Source: Meghimatium bilineatum
Lineage: Eukaryota; Mollusca; Gastropoda; Stylommatophora; Philomycidae
Assembly (NCBI GenBank): GCA_034231615.1
Contig: CM067306.1
Coordinates: 48,144,594-48,208,593 of the forward strand
Direction of reading: 5' to 3'
DNA: 64,000 bases
Shown: one piece after another, positions 20,690 through 31,354 of the stretch
How positions within the stretch are numbered: the stretch's first letter is position 1
Layout of the letters: every line of letters starts with the position of its first letter
Translations under genes and position numbers: made by a program
Notes under the pieces: model-generated
What the model saw: the letters and a program-made list of their open reading frames with translations, nothing else
Databases searched by the model: none
Told to the model about the DNA's origin: nothing

Positions 20690-21368
20690 GATCAAATGGC
20701 ATGAGCCCAATGGACCGCTGGATCAGAAACCAACCAGCTAAATGTAACCTTAAAAGAAACGAAGAAACAATTCAAACAGTTGATAGCTTTTCGTACTTAG
20801 GCTGCAAAAAGACACTTGATGGAGATAGAATAGAACAGATCTCTGTCGGAATTGTGTTGACATCAAGTACGTTCCACCACCTAATAAACATATACAAATA
20901 AACATACCATACTACGACTGTTCAACTCCAGTGTTGAGATATGGTTACCAAAGTTGGAAAATGACAAAGGCAAAGGAGAAGAAATTGAACTTATTTGAAA
21001 ATAAATGTTTTACAAGACTTAAATATTGGTTAGGAAGAATTGAAATCAAAAATGCAAGGAAGAGAAGGCATCAAACATCAATATGTTTCTACAACAATAC
21101 GAAGAAAACTATGGATTAATATGGGACATGTACTTAGAATTAATGAAAACATACTGCCACTAAAGGGTGAAATGGGTACCAAATGACAAAAGTAAAAGAG
21201 GCCGACCATGAGAGACGCGTTGCAGAACATCCATCAAAAAGAGTATGACTATGGGTATCAACAACATGCAAGAATTACACACAGTAGCATCACTTCGCTC
21301 ATACTGGAGAGTTCTGGTTTCTGTAATATGCACCGTGTTCGGCACAGAAGGAACATAGATAGATAGAT
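20690..21368 (+). mobile_element. LINE remnant with (GATA)n tail inserted in the 24-bp array
   Basis: Reads ETIQTVDSFSYLGCKKTLDG (the region after the RT palm), then PVLRYGYQSW with frame changes, GHVLRINENILPLKG, KRGRP, and SLRSYWRVLV close to the stop. It ends in GAACATAGATAGATAGATAG at 21349-21368. The 24-bp array lies on both sides. It is 5'-truncated and frameshifted. Confidence 0.85.
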
Positions 21369-21605
21369 AGAAGAACATCGGTTTTGTCTGTTCTAAGAGC
21401 AGATAGTATGTATGTTCTAAAAACAACGAGTTTGTCTTTTCTAAGAAGAACGATTTTGTATGTTCTAAAAACAACGGTTATATCAGTTCAAGAAATAAAA
21501 TTGTGTCTTTTCTAAGAAGAACGCTTTTGTATGTTCTGACAACAACGGTTTTGTCAGTTCTAGAAACAGCAATTTTATCTGTTCTAAGAAGAACGATATT
21601 TAAAA
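21369..21605. repeat. 24-bp minisatellite, right part, diverged
   Basis: GAACATCGGTTTTGTCTGTT, AACAACGAGTTTGTCTTTTC and AAGAACGATTTTGTATGTTC units continue the 24-bp array after the LINE. Units are more diverged than on the left side. Confidence 0.88.
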
Positions 21606-22559
21606 AACACGCAAATGATAGTTTTGATATTCTGTTTACCCCGACATTTCAAATATGTTACAGTGTTATCATTATGTACCACTATACAATGCTTATCATT
21701 GGGGTAGCACAGTTGATAATGAGCTCACCTCGCAAACACAAATTGTCAGACCAGGTGGTTCGTACGCTGACCATCCACATCATACTGGCGATAGTTGAGT
21801 AGCATTGTCCTGTACAAGATACACTTCATAGATATTCAGACGCTGCTTGAGAATCGTCGCGATGCTTAATGTCAAATAAGATGTTTCTGCGGAAAGGGTA
21901 ATCTGTGTAATTAGAGATTTTTAAAACATAAATGAATAACAGGAATGAGAACGCAATAGAAAAGACACTATCTTCATGTCAAATTAAACGTTATAGGATG
22001 GTTCTAATAACATAATGGACAGAAAAACGATTCAACGCAGTCGATTGAAATGACATGAGCAGAGAAGAAACTGGTTCTTCAAAACTACCAAAAAAGAAAA
22101 CGAAAGCAAATATATTTTGTGTAAAAAGACACAATGATTTAGAAATATTAATCATGGAAAGATTCCAGGAAAGGAACAACAGACAGTCCAAGAAAGACTA
22201 CGATGTATACATGATTTCAAAGACTTTCTGATCATGATACTAGCTGAGGCTGGAAAACTTGCGCAGAACTGATAGGCTTATAGAGTGACAGTGAGGACAG
22301 CGCTCCGCAAAGCACACAAATGGAAAATACTGATTGATATGTTTAGAAGTAGTTCAGGACATTCACTCATACAGGACCTCCGTTACATCCAATTTTGAGC
22401 TGGAATTTGTTTAGATATTATTAATATTTCCATGTCGTTGAAAGTATTTTTAGCCATTCATGTGAGGACACTCAATCACTTTCACACAACTTGTCTCACA
22501 AAAGTTATGAATATCAGATGGTAAGACAAGAGTCCAGATACCATTGTCCATGACAGACC
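21606..22559. other. No recognised feature
   Basis: AT-rich. A 99-codon plus frame at 21503-21802 starts in the array and has no domain. Nothing else repeats here. Confidence 0.5.
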
Positions 22560-23001
22560 TAGTATCCTTAGCATTACCACTATCCTCATGCAGACACGGA
22601 TTTGTTGGGCAGGTCATTTGGTACGTATGCCAGACCTTCGTTTACCAAATATAATTCTCGATGGTGAACTGGAGAATGGTACACGATGTCAGGGTGGTCA
22701 GAAAAAGCGGTACAATGACTCGTTAAAGACATCACTGAAAGCCTTTGAAATAGACCAAGAGACATGGGAAGAACTTGCACAAAATAGATCTACATGGCGC
22801 TCTACAGTCAAAAAGAGCGCATTATCTTGTGAAAAGAGAAAAGCAGCACCTCAACAGCGGAGAGTAAGAAAGTCACGGATAGACCAAATTCCATATACAG
22901 TGGTCATTCCATGTCCGAACTGTCCAATAATATTTACAGTAGCTCGAGTAGGGTTTATTAGTCTTCTACGAACTATTAGGCATGGACATGATTCAAAATG
23001 A
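22560..23001 (+). mobile_element. LINE C-terminal domain with decaying zinc finger
   Basis: A 137-codon open frame (22588-23001) reads RICWAGHLVRMPDLRLPNII, then GGQKKRYNDSLKTSLKAFEI, TWEELAQNRSTWRSTVKK and finally CPNC....ARVGFISLLRT. This is the C-terminal region of animal endonuclease-RT LINEs, downstream of the RT domain, ending in what was probably a C2H2 finger (the C-x2-C pair is present but the first His is missing). It is the best-preserved LINE coding segment in the window, but no RT precedes it. Confidence 0.88.
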
Positions 23002-23049
23002 ATGTTCAAAAGTGGATGTAACAAATGGTCACTTGTGATGGACGAACAC

Positions 23050-23180
23050 ACAGCCATTCATATTCTCCACGATGTTCTTCCTATTATTGTATATACCCAC
23101 ATGCAAAGGCATCAATTCTGTGTTCTTATTGTTTGTTTAGTGTATGTTTTCCTAATGCCACTGAAGGTACTTTTAGTCCT
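23050..23180 (-). mobile_element. LINE-B fragment, minus strand
   Basis: GATGTTCTTCCTATTATTGT, ATATACCCACATGCAAAGGC and ATCAATTCTGTGTTCTTATT match the LINE-B copy at 53295-53775 (minus) and its plus counterpart at 42200-42660. It covers only the ETWTLN...DAFEMW region. Confidence 0.75.
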
Positions 23181-23269
23181 TCCTATTCTCGTTTTAACTT
23201 CTGTTTCACATCTGCCATCATGTGTTATTATATGTCCGAGATATTAGATTAGTAATGAACTACTTGTTT

Positions 23270-23560
23270 TGTATTTCTTCACGTAATTTTTTATGTTCAA
23301 CAACTATTCTTTTGAGATTTTGCTGATTATTATTGTTTTTACTTTTTACATATTTATATGTAGTCCATATTTTGTATTTGATTTATCGAATCAATCTAAA
23401 TCGGTGTAGCTCTTGTTCACTTTTTTCTATGTAAACTGTATCATCTACATACCGCAGATGGTTTATTATATCCCCACCTGGTTTATTATATCCCCACCTG
23501 GTTTATTATATCCCCACCTAACTTGAGCTATAACATTCCTTCTGTATGTTTACAAATGTT
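23270..23560 (-). mobile_element. LINE RT palm with YVDD motif, minus strand
   Basis: On the minus strand it reads GGDIINHLRYVDDTVYIEKS followed by EQELHRF, the conserved RT catalytic motif C and its downstream helix. The YVDD codons lie at 23440-23451. The codons for GGDIIN sit in a 20-bp segment present three times (23461-23519), which would shift the frame. Confidence 0.85.
23461..23519. repeat. 20-bp triplication in RT sequence
   Basis: GTTTATTATATCCCCACCTG occurs three times head-to-tail at 23461, 23481 and 23501 (last one a base short). It lies immediately upstream of the YVDD motif in the coding sense. Confidence 0.97.
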
Positions 23561-23804
23561 CTCTGTGTAGATATTAATACATTTTATGACAGAAATATTA
23601 TAGGTATGTACTTTAAAAAAAAGGAAATTTGAGTACGTTTTTAATGAAATATCGATTTTTAACGAAATTGATATAGGTAGTACATTTGATTAGTAGCTAG
23701 ATCTTATGTTAACCATATGTGAAATAATGTGGGGACGGGGGGGGGCTGGTGTCAGGGATTAGGGATCTCCGCCACAACATATTCTGTATGATCTATCTAT
23801 ACGC

Positions 23805-24062
23805 GGTGTCCCTTGTTTACCGTGCGGAGTCAGCGTGGCAGAGTTCTCTGGAAATGGCCTTCTTGTGCGCTGTTTGTAAGCTTGTTCCTGTGGTGTTTTT
23901 GATTTCGGTGATCCATCTTTTACATGGTCTGTCTCTGGCTTTATAACCGTTATGTCTATGTGTCATGTCAATTTGTGGCATGCTATATGTCGGTAGTCTG
24001 GAAGCGTGTGAAAACCACTTGATCTGTTGTCTTTTGATGTGTTCCAATACTGGTTTCATGCT
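23805..24062 (-). mobile_element. LINE-D 3' fragment, minus strand
   Basis: Minus frame 23817-24059 reads LEHIKRQQIKWFSHASRLPT and RDRPCKRWITEIKNTTGTSL, ending near the ISREL segment. It is the same protein segment as 3719-3937 (IKSQQIKWFAHIIRE, GRPRKRWTTKIKEAT). Confidence 0.88.
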
Positions 24063-24064
24063 GA

Positions 24065-24215
24065 TGATGAGGATAATATCAACATGTTAACACTTAAATA
24101 ACACAACCATGTTATTACAGAGATAATATTGTATGATATAATCAACTTTTCTCTAGTCAGATAAAATTGCAAGATAACATTCACATGTTACTAGTGAGAT
24201 AACATCAACATGGTT
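24065..24215. repeat. Diverged about 25-bp repeats, small cluster
   Basis: AGATAACATTCACATGTTAC and TAGTGAGATAACATCAACAT units, the same motif as the larger cluster at 27165-27545. Confidence 0.75.
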
Positions 24216-24229
24216 AGTTAGTTATTCGT

Positions 24230-24355
24230 CGGATTATCATTACTACACTCCGGGCAAATCCATAGGTGCTCCGATCTCTCTCTGAGTGTATCTGTTATTA
24301 CACCTCTGCTGACAGTTCTGGTTCTATGTTGATTAACCATCATTCACCTGCGACC
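24230..24355 (-). mobile_element. Repeat K, C-terminal coding remnant, minus strand
   Basis: On the minus strand it reads MMVNQHRTRTVSRGVITDTL then RERSEHLWICPECSNDNPTN and a stop, followed by an AACTAACTAAC-type tail. It matches 62772-63071 at protein and DNA level. It abuts a plus-strand LINE-E copy. Confidence 0.75.
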
Positions 24356-24800
24356 TCCATAAACATTCTTTTTTATGGATGTGAAGCATGGACTGTACCA
24401 AAAAAAATTCAATACGAACTGGAGGCTATACAGAGATGTGGTTTCTGAGAAGAATGACAATACCATGGACAGCTACGAAAACTAATGCAAATGTTCTCAT
24501 TGATGCTGGCGTAAAAAAAAATCAATCATATAAAACATTAGCGGTCGACAGTCAAGGTTTCTAGGGCATGTGCTGAGAAGAACACAGCTTGAACACTTAA
24601 TAACCACTGGAAAAATCAAGGAGAGAAGAGACAATGGATAAGAAAGAGAGAAGGTGTTAGATGGACTAGTATTATGACACCGTAGAAGTTGACCAACCGA
24701 GCTTATTGACAGCAAAGGAGATAGAGAGTCGCGGAGAAATATGATCGCCTACGCCATTCGGCATGGCACTTGATTGTTAGGAACTTGATTGATTGATTCT
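24356..24800 (+). mobile_element. LINE-E 3' end, plus strand
   Basis: Starts with ILFYGCEAWTVPKKIQYELE, continues through AMTIPWTATKTN-like sequence with frame changes, LGHVLRRTQLEHL and a final CGGCATGGCACTTGATTG, with a GATTGATTGATT tail near 24785-24800. It is related to 33180-33515. Confidence 0.82.
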
Positions 24801-24822
24801 GCATTGTTATTGTTCTATACCT

Positions 24823-25292
24823 CTATATTCGAGTGTGATCTTTGTCCGGTTTATGTAGTGGTATTTCCCCTGTATTCTAGTGTGATCTTTGTCCGGTTTA
24901 TGTAGTGGTATTTTCCCTGTATTCGAGTGTGATCTTTGTCCGGATTAAGTAGTGGTATTTCCCTTGTATTCTAGTGTGATCTTTGTCCGGTTTATGTAGT
25001 GGTATTTTCCCTGTATTCGAGTGTGATCTTTGTCCGGATTAAGTAGTGGTATTTCCCTTGTATTCTAGTGTGATCTTTGTCCGGTTTATGTAGTGGTATT
25101 TTCCCTGTATTCGAGTGTGATCTTTGTCCGGATTAAGTAGTGGTATTTCCCTTGTATTCTAGTGTGATCTTTGTCCGGTTTATGTAGTGGTATTTTCCCT
25201 GTATTCGAGTGTGATCTTTGTCCGGATTAAGTAGTGGTATTTCCCTTGTATTCTAGTATGATCTTTGTCCGGTTTTGGTAGTGGTATTTCCG
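24823..25292. repeat. 47-bp minisatellite organised as 94-bp dimers
   Basis: Ten monomers. From 24872 two types alternate strictly: A (GTATTCTAG ... CGGTTTATG ... TTTTCCCT) and B (GTATTCGAG ... CGGATTAAG ... TTTCCCTT), giving four A-B dimers at 24872, 24966, 25060 and 25154, then a final variant A. This is a small higher-order repeat. Confidence 0.98.
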
Positions 25293-25359
25293 GTCAAAAT
25301 GGAGTAATGCATTACAGGTGGTTTTGTGCGCCACCAACAATTTGACTAGACACAAAAAA

Positions 25360-25575
25360 AACTTTCATTGCTGCATCTTTTCTTGCGAAGGAGTGCAGGG
25401 TGGTTTTCTATGGACTGGAAATAAAGGCCGCTATGACATAGCATACGCAGCGACATGTACAGGAAGGATTTTGATTGTACCTCCGAAATAATAAATCCTG
25501 TCCCAACCGTGGATTGAACCCGTGACCTCAATGGAGAACTGCATTCTAACCACACGGCCATGTGTTCCACCCTTA
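25360..25575 (-). mobile_element. tRNA-derived SINE, minus strand
   Basis: Minus-strand A box TGGCCGTGTGG (25550-25560) and B box GGTTCAATCC (25511-25520) in tRNA-like spacing, headed by GGGTGGAACACA. The body continues to about 25360 (GGAAATAAAGGCCGCTATGA). Pol III internal promoter elements are intact by eye. It could instead be a tRNA pseudogene, but the extra body favours a SINE. Confidence 0.7.
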
Positions 25576-27164
25576 ATTTCACTAGATTAATGGAGAAATG
25601 TAATCTGGTCAATTAAGTGATTGCATGATTGTGTGCTATATTTTCTCAGGTCAGGAGGTCCAGTCATTAAGACCTGTGATAACGGGGTGCGTGTAACTGA
25701 GCTAAAGTTTTCCTGAGCGTAACCGCTATTACATAGGATTGTTTTGCTAATGACGGCCAATGCCAAGTGGCCAAAGCGAGGGGGTTCGAAACTGAAGGGT
25801 CACCAGTCCGGAGCTAAAAGAAATAACTCAAAATCATCATGACTGGGAATAAAAATATGCGAGTTTTTTTTCGGGAACGTGATCAGTGCACACAGGCAGA
25901 GGCTCGGGTCCAGGAAACACAACTAGATGATAGTGGTACAATAAGAATCGCAGGTTTTCAAAGTTTTTACAACAGGAAGCACCTAAGACATAATTACCTG
26001 AAGATGGGACAGGTAGAAGATGAATAGCTATACAGCTATTTAATACCACTACCTAACCATCAACATGTTAATGTGATGGGGGTATTTAGGGGGTTATAGT
26101 GCACAAGCTGGCAACCCACAGCTTTCGCTCTCAGAATAAATTGAGTTTGCTTCTCACTTGTATGATATTCGACTTCCGTTTGGTCGTATTTATTACACAT
26201 ACATTTACTATAAGAAAACTCTATATTAACTAATCCTCACATTTGGAATCCTGGACGTATTTCGAAGTTTATGAACTAATTCTCACACTTAGAATTCGAG
26301 TCGATTTCTCGATTTTTAAATCTATGTTTTTGACTTTGGTAATTCGGCAACTGTTCTACACACTGCCTACCTTTCAACCTCCGCAGACGCCAGAGGGCTC
26401 CGACTGATCTCTGCTGAGTCCGACTATCCCCCTGAACTGAATATTCCCCCCCCCTTTCTACTAGTTCCTACTCTAATGCACGTGATCGCATTATATTCCA
26501 GATCTCATACTTTATACAACTAAATTTACAATATTTTCAGTTGACATTCCACTTTCTCCACCTCTAAATAATGACCACATTAAAATATTGACTTCGTAGT
26601 AGTCAAAACTAGACATGCAATAGAAATGACACTTGCGTTTGTGATGGAACGTAAGAGGAAATGAGTAAATAATAATAAATGCTATTGGTCATTTCTAATG
26701 TACCAAAAGGAATAACACCTCGATGTAACAATCCTTAAGAAGATCTGAGTTAATATGGTTATGTCAACAAATCATGTCGCTTCGCGATTATTGGCGATCT
26801 AGATACATATTTAACCCATACTGTCGGCCACCGGCATGAATTACAAATAGATGGTTCCTAGTACTCTCGACCGGTAATCGGCTTGTTATTCGTCTGTCAT
26901 AACACCGACCTCCGAACAAAAGCTATCTGCGAGCTTACGTGGTTGCTAAATGCCTGCCAATTACAATGACCAAGCAAAAGCACTCTACCGTATTTGACAA
27001 CGATATATTTTTGTTGCTATTTCATTTGTTTAATGGCTGTGTGTATCTGTCACTCTCGCAAACTTTGCAGTGAGGGTTCTCACTTCGTTCTTAGCGTCCT
27101 CAACGGCCTCTGGATGTTCTCATGTTCTTAAGGTATCTGCCCCAATCTCCTGGGCACATTGATA
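25576..27164. other. No recognised feature
   Basis: About 1.6 kb without a repeat shared inside the window, apart from C and T runs near 26445. Short frames only (62-88 codons, no domains). It could hold intronic or intergenic host sequence. Confidence 0.5.
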
Positions 27165-27545
27165 ATGAGATAACATCAATATATCATTACTGAGATAACA
27201 TTGTAAGTTAACATCAATATGTTACTAGTGAGATAACATTGTAAGTTAACATCAATATGTTACTAGTGAGATAACATCAAGACTTAGTAGTGAGATCACA
27301 TCAACATGTTAATAGTGAAATAACATTGCAAGATAACATCAATATATTACTAGTGAGATAACATCAAGATTTAGTAGTGAGATAACATCAACATGTTAAT
27401 AGTGAAATAACATTGCAAGATAACATCAATATATTACTAGGATAACATCAACATATTGCTAGTGAGATGCCATCAACATGTTTCTTGTGATATAGCGTCT
27501 CAAATGTTACTAGTGACAAAACATCAACATGTTGCTAGTGTTAAT
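27165..27545. repeat. About 25-bp repeats (GATAACATCAA.ATGTTACTAGTG)
   Basis: Irregular tandem units AGATAACATCAACATGTTAC plus TAGTG, mixed with ACATTGCAAGATAACATC variants. Some segments repeat at about 75 bp (the TAGTGAGATAACATCAAGA block occurs twice). It is related to 24065-24215. Confidence 0.88.
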
Positions 27546-27780
27546 TTCGGGTTTGCGCAGTGGTTAGCGCAATGGTCTCACAGTACAGATCGTTTTTCAG
27601 ATCGTAACGGAACCTGTGTCGACCACGCTTAATTGGATACCGGATTAATCCTCGAAGTAAAGACTGCGAGAGAGAGGAGATGGCTACCGCCCTCATATAG
27701 CAGAGCTATTACAGTGTAGGATCGCTAAGATCTCACACATCTACGACATTAATAAATAATATGGGTTATCTTTACTTTAC
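27546..27780 (+). mobile_element. tRNA-derived SINE, plus strand
   Basis: TTGCGCAGTGGTTAGCGCAA is a strong A-box head (27553-27572). The B box is blurred (GGAACCTGTGTCGACC near 27611). The body runs to AGATCTCACACATCTACGAC, and the 25-bp repeat motif (TACTAGTGAGATAA) resumes after it at about 27777, suggesting insertion into that array. Confidence 0.6.
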
Positions 27781-28586
27781 TAGTGAGATAATAAGTTTAA
27801 AAAAATAAGTTAAAATAAGTTTTAAAAAATTGGTTTTCCCGCATTAAATTAACACTAATATTCTGTGCTATATTATCAACAGCCATATAAAATTACGTTA
27901 ACGCTGTTATAACGTTAAGACAGCACCAATATTGTATCTGAAGGATATAGGATGCTGAATAAGGAGAAGTTAAAGAAAAGAAAGAATTCAAATACCCACA
28001 ATTTCATGCATTGGAAATGTGAACCAGGTTGCAGAAAATTATGCCTGTCGACCTTCTTAAATCAAGCAGAAATTTGGGATCTCTAGAAGTGGCAGTGACA
28101 TATCATGTGAAGGATTATGCCGGCCTCGTGCCTGGGTAGACATCTCACGCTTGAGTTATCTTCTTATGCATGGATAAATAGATCACGCATCGATGAGTGC
28201 ATGGAGATTTTTTTACCTTCTGAAAGTATTCTGTTCTGATAGTTCTACATGAGACATATTGCTTGTCTTACAATAAATTGTCTGTAATTTGTCGCATCTG
28301 TATGCTATTATAGTTTACAGTCATGGAATTGGAATTAGAAATCTATAGTTTCATTTTAGAGAGTCACGTCACGTTCACCCAGGAGTAAACTCTATGATTG
28401 CATTTTATTTGTATTGCGTCAACATTTTCGAAGCTACACTTCATAACTGTGACTCCTTTAACTAGTCCTGTGATTTTCACTCGTCACTGTAGTATTACTT
28501 TTTGTGAAAACCAATGACAATCGAGGAAATAATCAAATGACTCATTTAGAAGGCAAGATTTCCATGTTGGAAAACATATGTTTTTC

Positions 28587-28587
<1 letters not shown>
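27781..28587. other. No recognised feature
   Basis: AT-rich. Starts with AAATAAGTT short duplications. No supported frame. Confidence 0.5.
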
Positions 28588-28634
<47 letters not shown>

Positions 28635-28640
28635 TATTTA
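28588..28640. repeat. (TA)n microsatellite
   Basis: About 40 bp of uninterrupted TA, followed by TACATATATAT. Confidence 0.98.
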
Positions 28641-28849
28641 AACAATAGAACAATATAAATATTGGCGGAAGTCACGTGTTTGTATCTGTTGTTTCAAATG
28701 TGAATATCAATTCATAGCAGGCACTTAATAATTCATGTCATCTGAAACGTCTAGAAGTTGATTCAGTGTTGTTGTGTCTTAAGTTACATCAATTCGATAA
28801 CATAGCTGTAGAGAATGTTATATAACAGAGGTTATATAGCGAATCTTTG

Positions 28850-28985
28850 GCGGCCAGGTACAGAGCGTGTCTGTGATGGTCAGGCACAGAGCGCGTCTGT
28901 GATGGTTAGGTACAGAGTGCGTCTGTGATGGCCAGGTACAGAATTCGCATGTAATGGCCAAGTACAGAGAGCGTCTGTGACTGGT
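28850..28985. repeat. 26-bp minisatellite, about five units
   Basis: Unit GGCCAGGTACAGAGCGTGTC plus TGTGAT, with substitutions in every copy. A related piece, ACAGAGTGCATCTGTGGCGG, appears at 39413-39436. Confidence 0.9.
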
Positions 28986-28992
28986 AAAGGTC

Positions 28993-29515
28993 ATCATCAT
29001 CAGGTGACATATTCTTTCCAGAACGTAGTATTTCCTATGGATCTTATGAATTCTCCGCTGTCTTGAGCAAGTTGTTCTGCCTCTTCAAGTGACATGCACT
29101 GGCATCCTTGAGCGTCTTTTATCCAACGGCGTCTTGGGTGGCCTCTGATGCCTTCAATATTGCCTATTGTGACTATGTTCTCCAAACCTGCCTGTCTCAT
29201 GAAGTGGCCAAAAAAAAAGAAGATTGTCTTTTTCTTATATTGTGGATTAAGGTCCGTTTCGCATTTCACTCTTTCAACACCTCTACATTACATTTTCTGG
29301 AAGTCTATAGTATTATCAGCATTCTTCTATAGAACCACATCTCTGTTGCCTCCAATCTCCAACTTTCCAGTTTGTTTATTGTCCAAGACTCACACCCATA
29401 TGTTAGTATAGGGGTTATATAGCACTGCAGAACTCTCTTTCTCACCTCTAATGACAAGGTCATATTACACAATATATTTTTCATTTTTCTGAATGTTGTT
29501 TTTGTCTGCCCTATT
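28993..29515 (-). mobile_element. LINE-A 3' end, minus strand
   Basis: Minus frame 29000-29269 reads KCETDLNPQYKKKTIFFFFG, HFMRQAGLENIVTIGNIEGI, RGHPRRRWIKDAQG and EEAEQLAQDSGEF. Upstream is LQCYITPILTYGCESWTINK. The 3' end is CACCTGATGATGATGA on the minus strand near 28993-29008. Length is about 520 bp and it is 5'-truncated. Confidence 0.9.
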
Positions 29516-29631
29516 CTGCTTCTATTTCTGTTGAACTTCTTCCATCTGCTGTAATCGAATAACTAATTAGGTAATGTAAATAATATATAATGCGACGCAA
29601 AATGATGTGATATGGTATGATATCTATTTTC

Positions 29632-29668
29632 TCATTCTCAAACTCCTGATATTAGCAGGATATAGTCC
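29632..29668 (+). mobile_element. Repeat G scrap
   Basis: ATTCTCAAACTCCTGATATT then AGCAGGATATAGTCCG, the 5' signature of repeat G only. Confidence 0.75.
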
Positions 29669-29738
29669 GCATTGATAGAATTAATGTATTAGCAGGTTAA
29701 CAGGAATCGCTTTTAACAATCGGGAAACTTAAACTCCC

Positions 29739-29915
29739 GTGACAACGGCACATGATGAGATATTTATCTGGATGACAAAGTATATTGTTCAAGGTACTTT
29801 GGAGGGGGGAAGAAGACGATGTAGAGAGAAGAAGACATGGATGGATAATATTAACGATTGGATAAAGTGTGAAGTTTCCAAGCTCATCAATAGAGTAGAA
29901 GAAAAGATGGAGATC
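29739..29915 (+). mobile_element. LINE C-terminal remnant feeding into a 21-bp array
   Basis: Reads YIVQGTLEGGRRRCREKKTW then MDNINDWIKCEVSKLINRVE, matching the G-T-x-E-G-G-R-R-R-G-R-x-x-K-x-W-x-D-N-I signature of animal LINE C-termini. The frame stays open into the adjacent 21-bp minisatellite, giving a 158-codon chimeric ORF that I regard as fortuitous. Confidence 0.8.
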
Positions 29916-29928
29916 TTTCTGTATCACA

Positions 29929-30098
29929 CGTCTCAATGTGACACCCCTACGTCTCAATGCGACACCCCTACGTCTCAATGTGACACCCCTACGTCTCAAT
30001 GTGACACCCCTACGTCTCAATGTGACACCCCTACGTCTCAATGTGACACCCCTACGTCTCAATGTGACATCCCTACGTCTCAATGTGACACCCCTACG
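29929..30098. repeat. 21-bp minisatellite, about eight units
   Basis: TCTCAATGTGACACCCCTAC plus G. One unit has TGCGAC and one ACATCCC. The 21-bp period keeps one frame open as the heptapeptide SQCDTPT. Confidence 0.98.
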
Positions 30099-31014
30099 AC
30101 CCTTACATGTCATTACTTTTTTTGTTTTATTATTATTATTGTTAATACTATCAGCAATATCTGCGCCTTGCGATATGAAACATCCGATTTCGTGGTGGTC
30201 TCTGTGTCACTTTGACCCTCTATGTGATGAGATAGTTTACTCCACTCACAGACCTCAGTCGTCTCTTACTACATGCATGACATGTAACTGCCGCTATTCT
30301 TTCTCTCGCTGCCAGAGTCAGACAACACATGTGCTACCTGTAGTTTAAGAAAGTATTTTCCCAGCTCTGATTACTTGACTAAGTAATATATACGTCTTAT
30401 GGTGAGGTAAGCTGCTTTCAACCGCTGACTTTAGTCAAATTTGGTTATATCAAAGATTTACCAAGCATCAAATAATAGTGGAGGTCGCATATCAAATAAT
30501 TATGAACTGTTACGATTTCTGTACAATATGAGCTTCGACCAATGCACATATTAAGTTGGTACCAACCTAGAGGCTAGAAAAAATAGTTAATTGAAACGAA
30601 GGCTAATTTGACCCTGAGGCCGTATTCGGCCACAACAGTCTATATGCCAAAGTAATTTGTTTAGAAATGATTTAGAATGTGTTTAGAATTATTAACAAAT
30701 TTTCAAATCATTAATTTCAGAGACCACTCTATCTCTTTCTATATCTTTTTTTTTCTTTCTGAATTATGCTTTCAGATGGTTCATGTAATCACATAGTCAC
30801 CACATTCAAGCAATAAACCACGACACCGTCTCAATAGTGATACGTCGTGATACACAATCATGCTATTACAGCGGAGATTCGACACAATAAAGCCAATACA
30901 AAACGCAATTATAACGCATGTAAACAGCTATAATTTTTTGTAACCTCCAAGCAGAAAATTGATTCATCAATATATTTTGACCTAGCTCCATTCAGTATAA
31001 CAGGGTTGTGTAAA
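30099..31014. other. No recognised feature
   Basis: AT-rich, single-copy in this window. Confidence 0.5.
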
Positions 31015-31290
31015 CTACAATTTAGCAGCCATTTCTTGGCTAGATTGGTAGTGCAGACTGCATTAATTTGTATTGCCTGTTATAACGAAAATTAGGAGCA
31101 CGGTAGCATAGTTAATACTGAGTTTGTTTAATATCACTTAGTTACAGCGAGTAAGGTTCAAAACAAGGTCCAGTCAAATAAAAACACCGGATCGCGATTT
31201 CTCGTCTGACACGACCGCTCCTCCAACGGACCCACCCTTAAAGAGGTACGTGACTCATGGGTTAGATGTGTAGATCTTCCGGTTAAACTA
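31015..31290 (+). mobile_element. SINE-C copy, plus strand, diverged
   Basis: GATTTCTCGTCTGACACGAC, then CTCC, and TACGTGACTCATGGGTTAG match the body of the other SINE-C copies at 46550-46835 and 52150-52470. A possible A box is TTGGCTAGATTGGTAGTGCA near 31038, and the B box is decayed (GGTTCAAAAC at 31156). Confidence 0.65.
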
Positions 31291-31354
31291 CATTACAAAT
31301 GACCATGCGAACGTCTATAATTCTTACTGTCATTTTATGTTAAATGTTTACATT

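Noticed and set aside
25500..25575. Functional tRNA gene
   Set aside because: The A and B boxes are present, but the 3' side continues into a SINE-type body and I could not fold a complete acceptor stem.
29739..30215. 158-codon chimeric protein
   Set aside because: A LINE remnant running into a 21-bp minisatellite. The continuity of frame is most simply chance.
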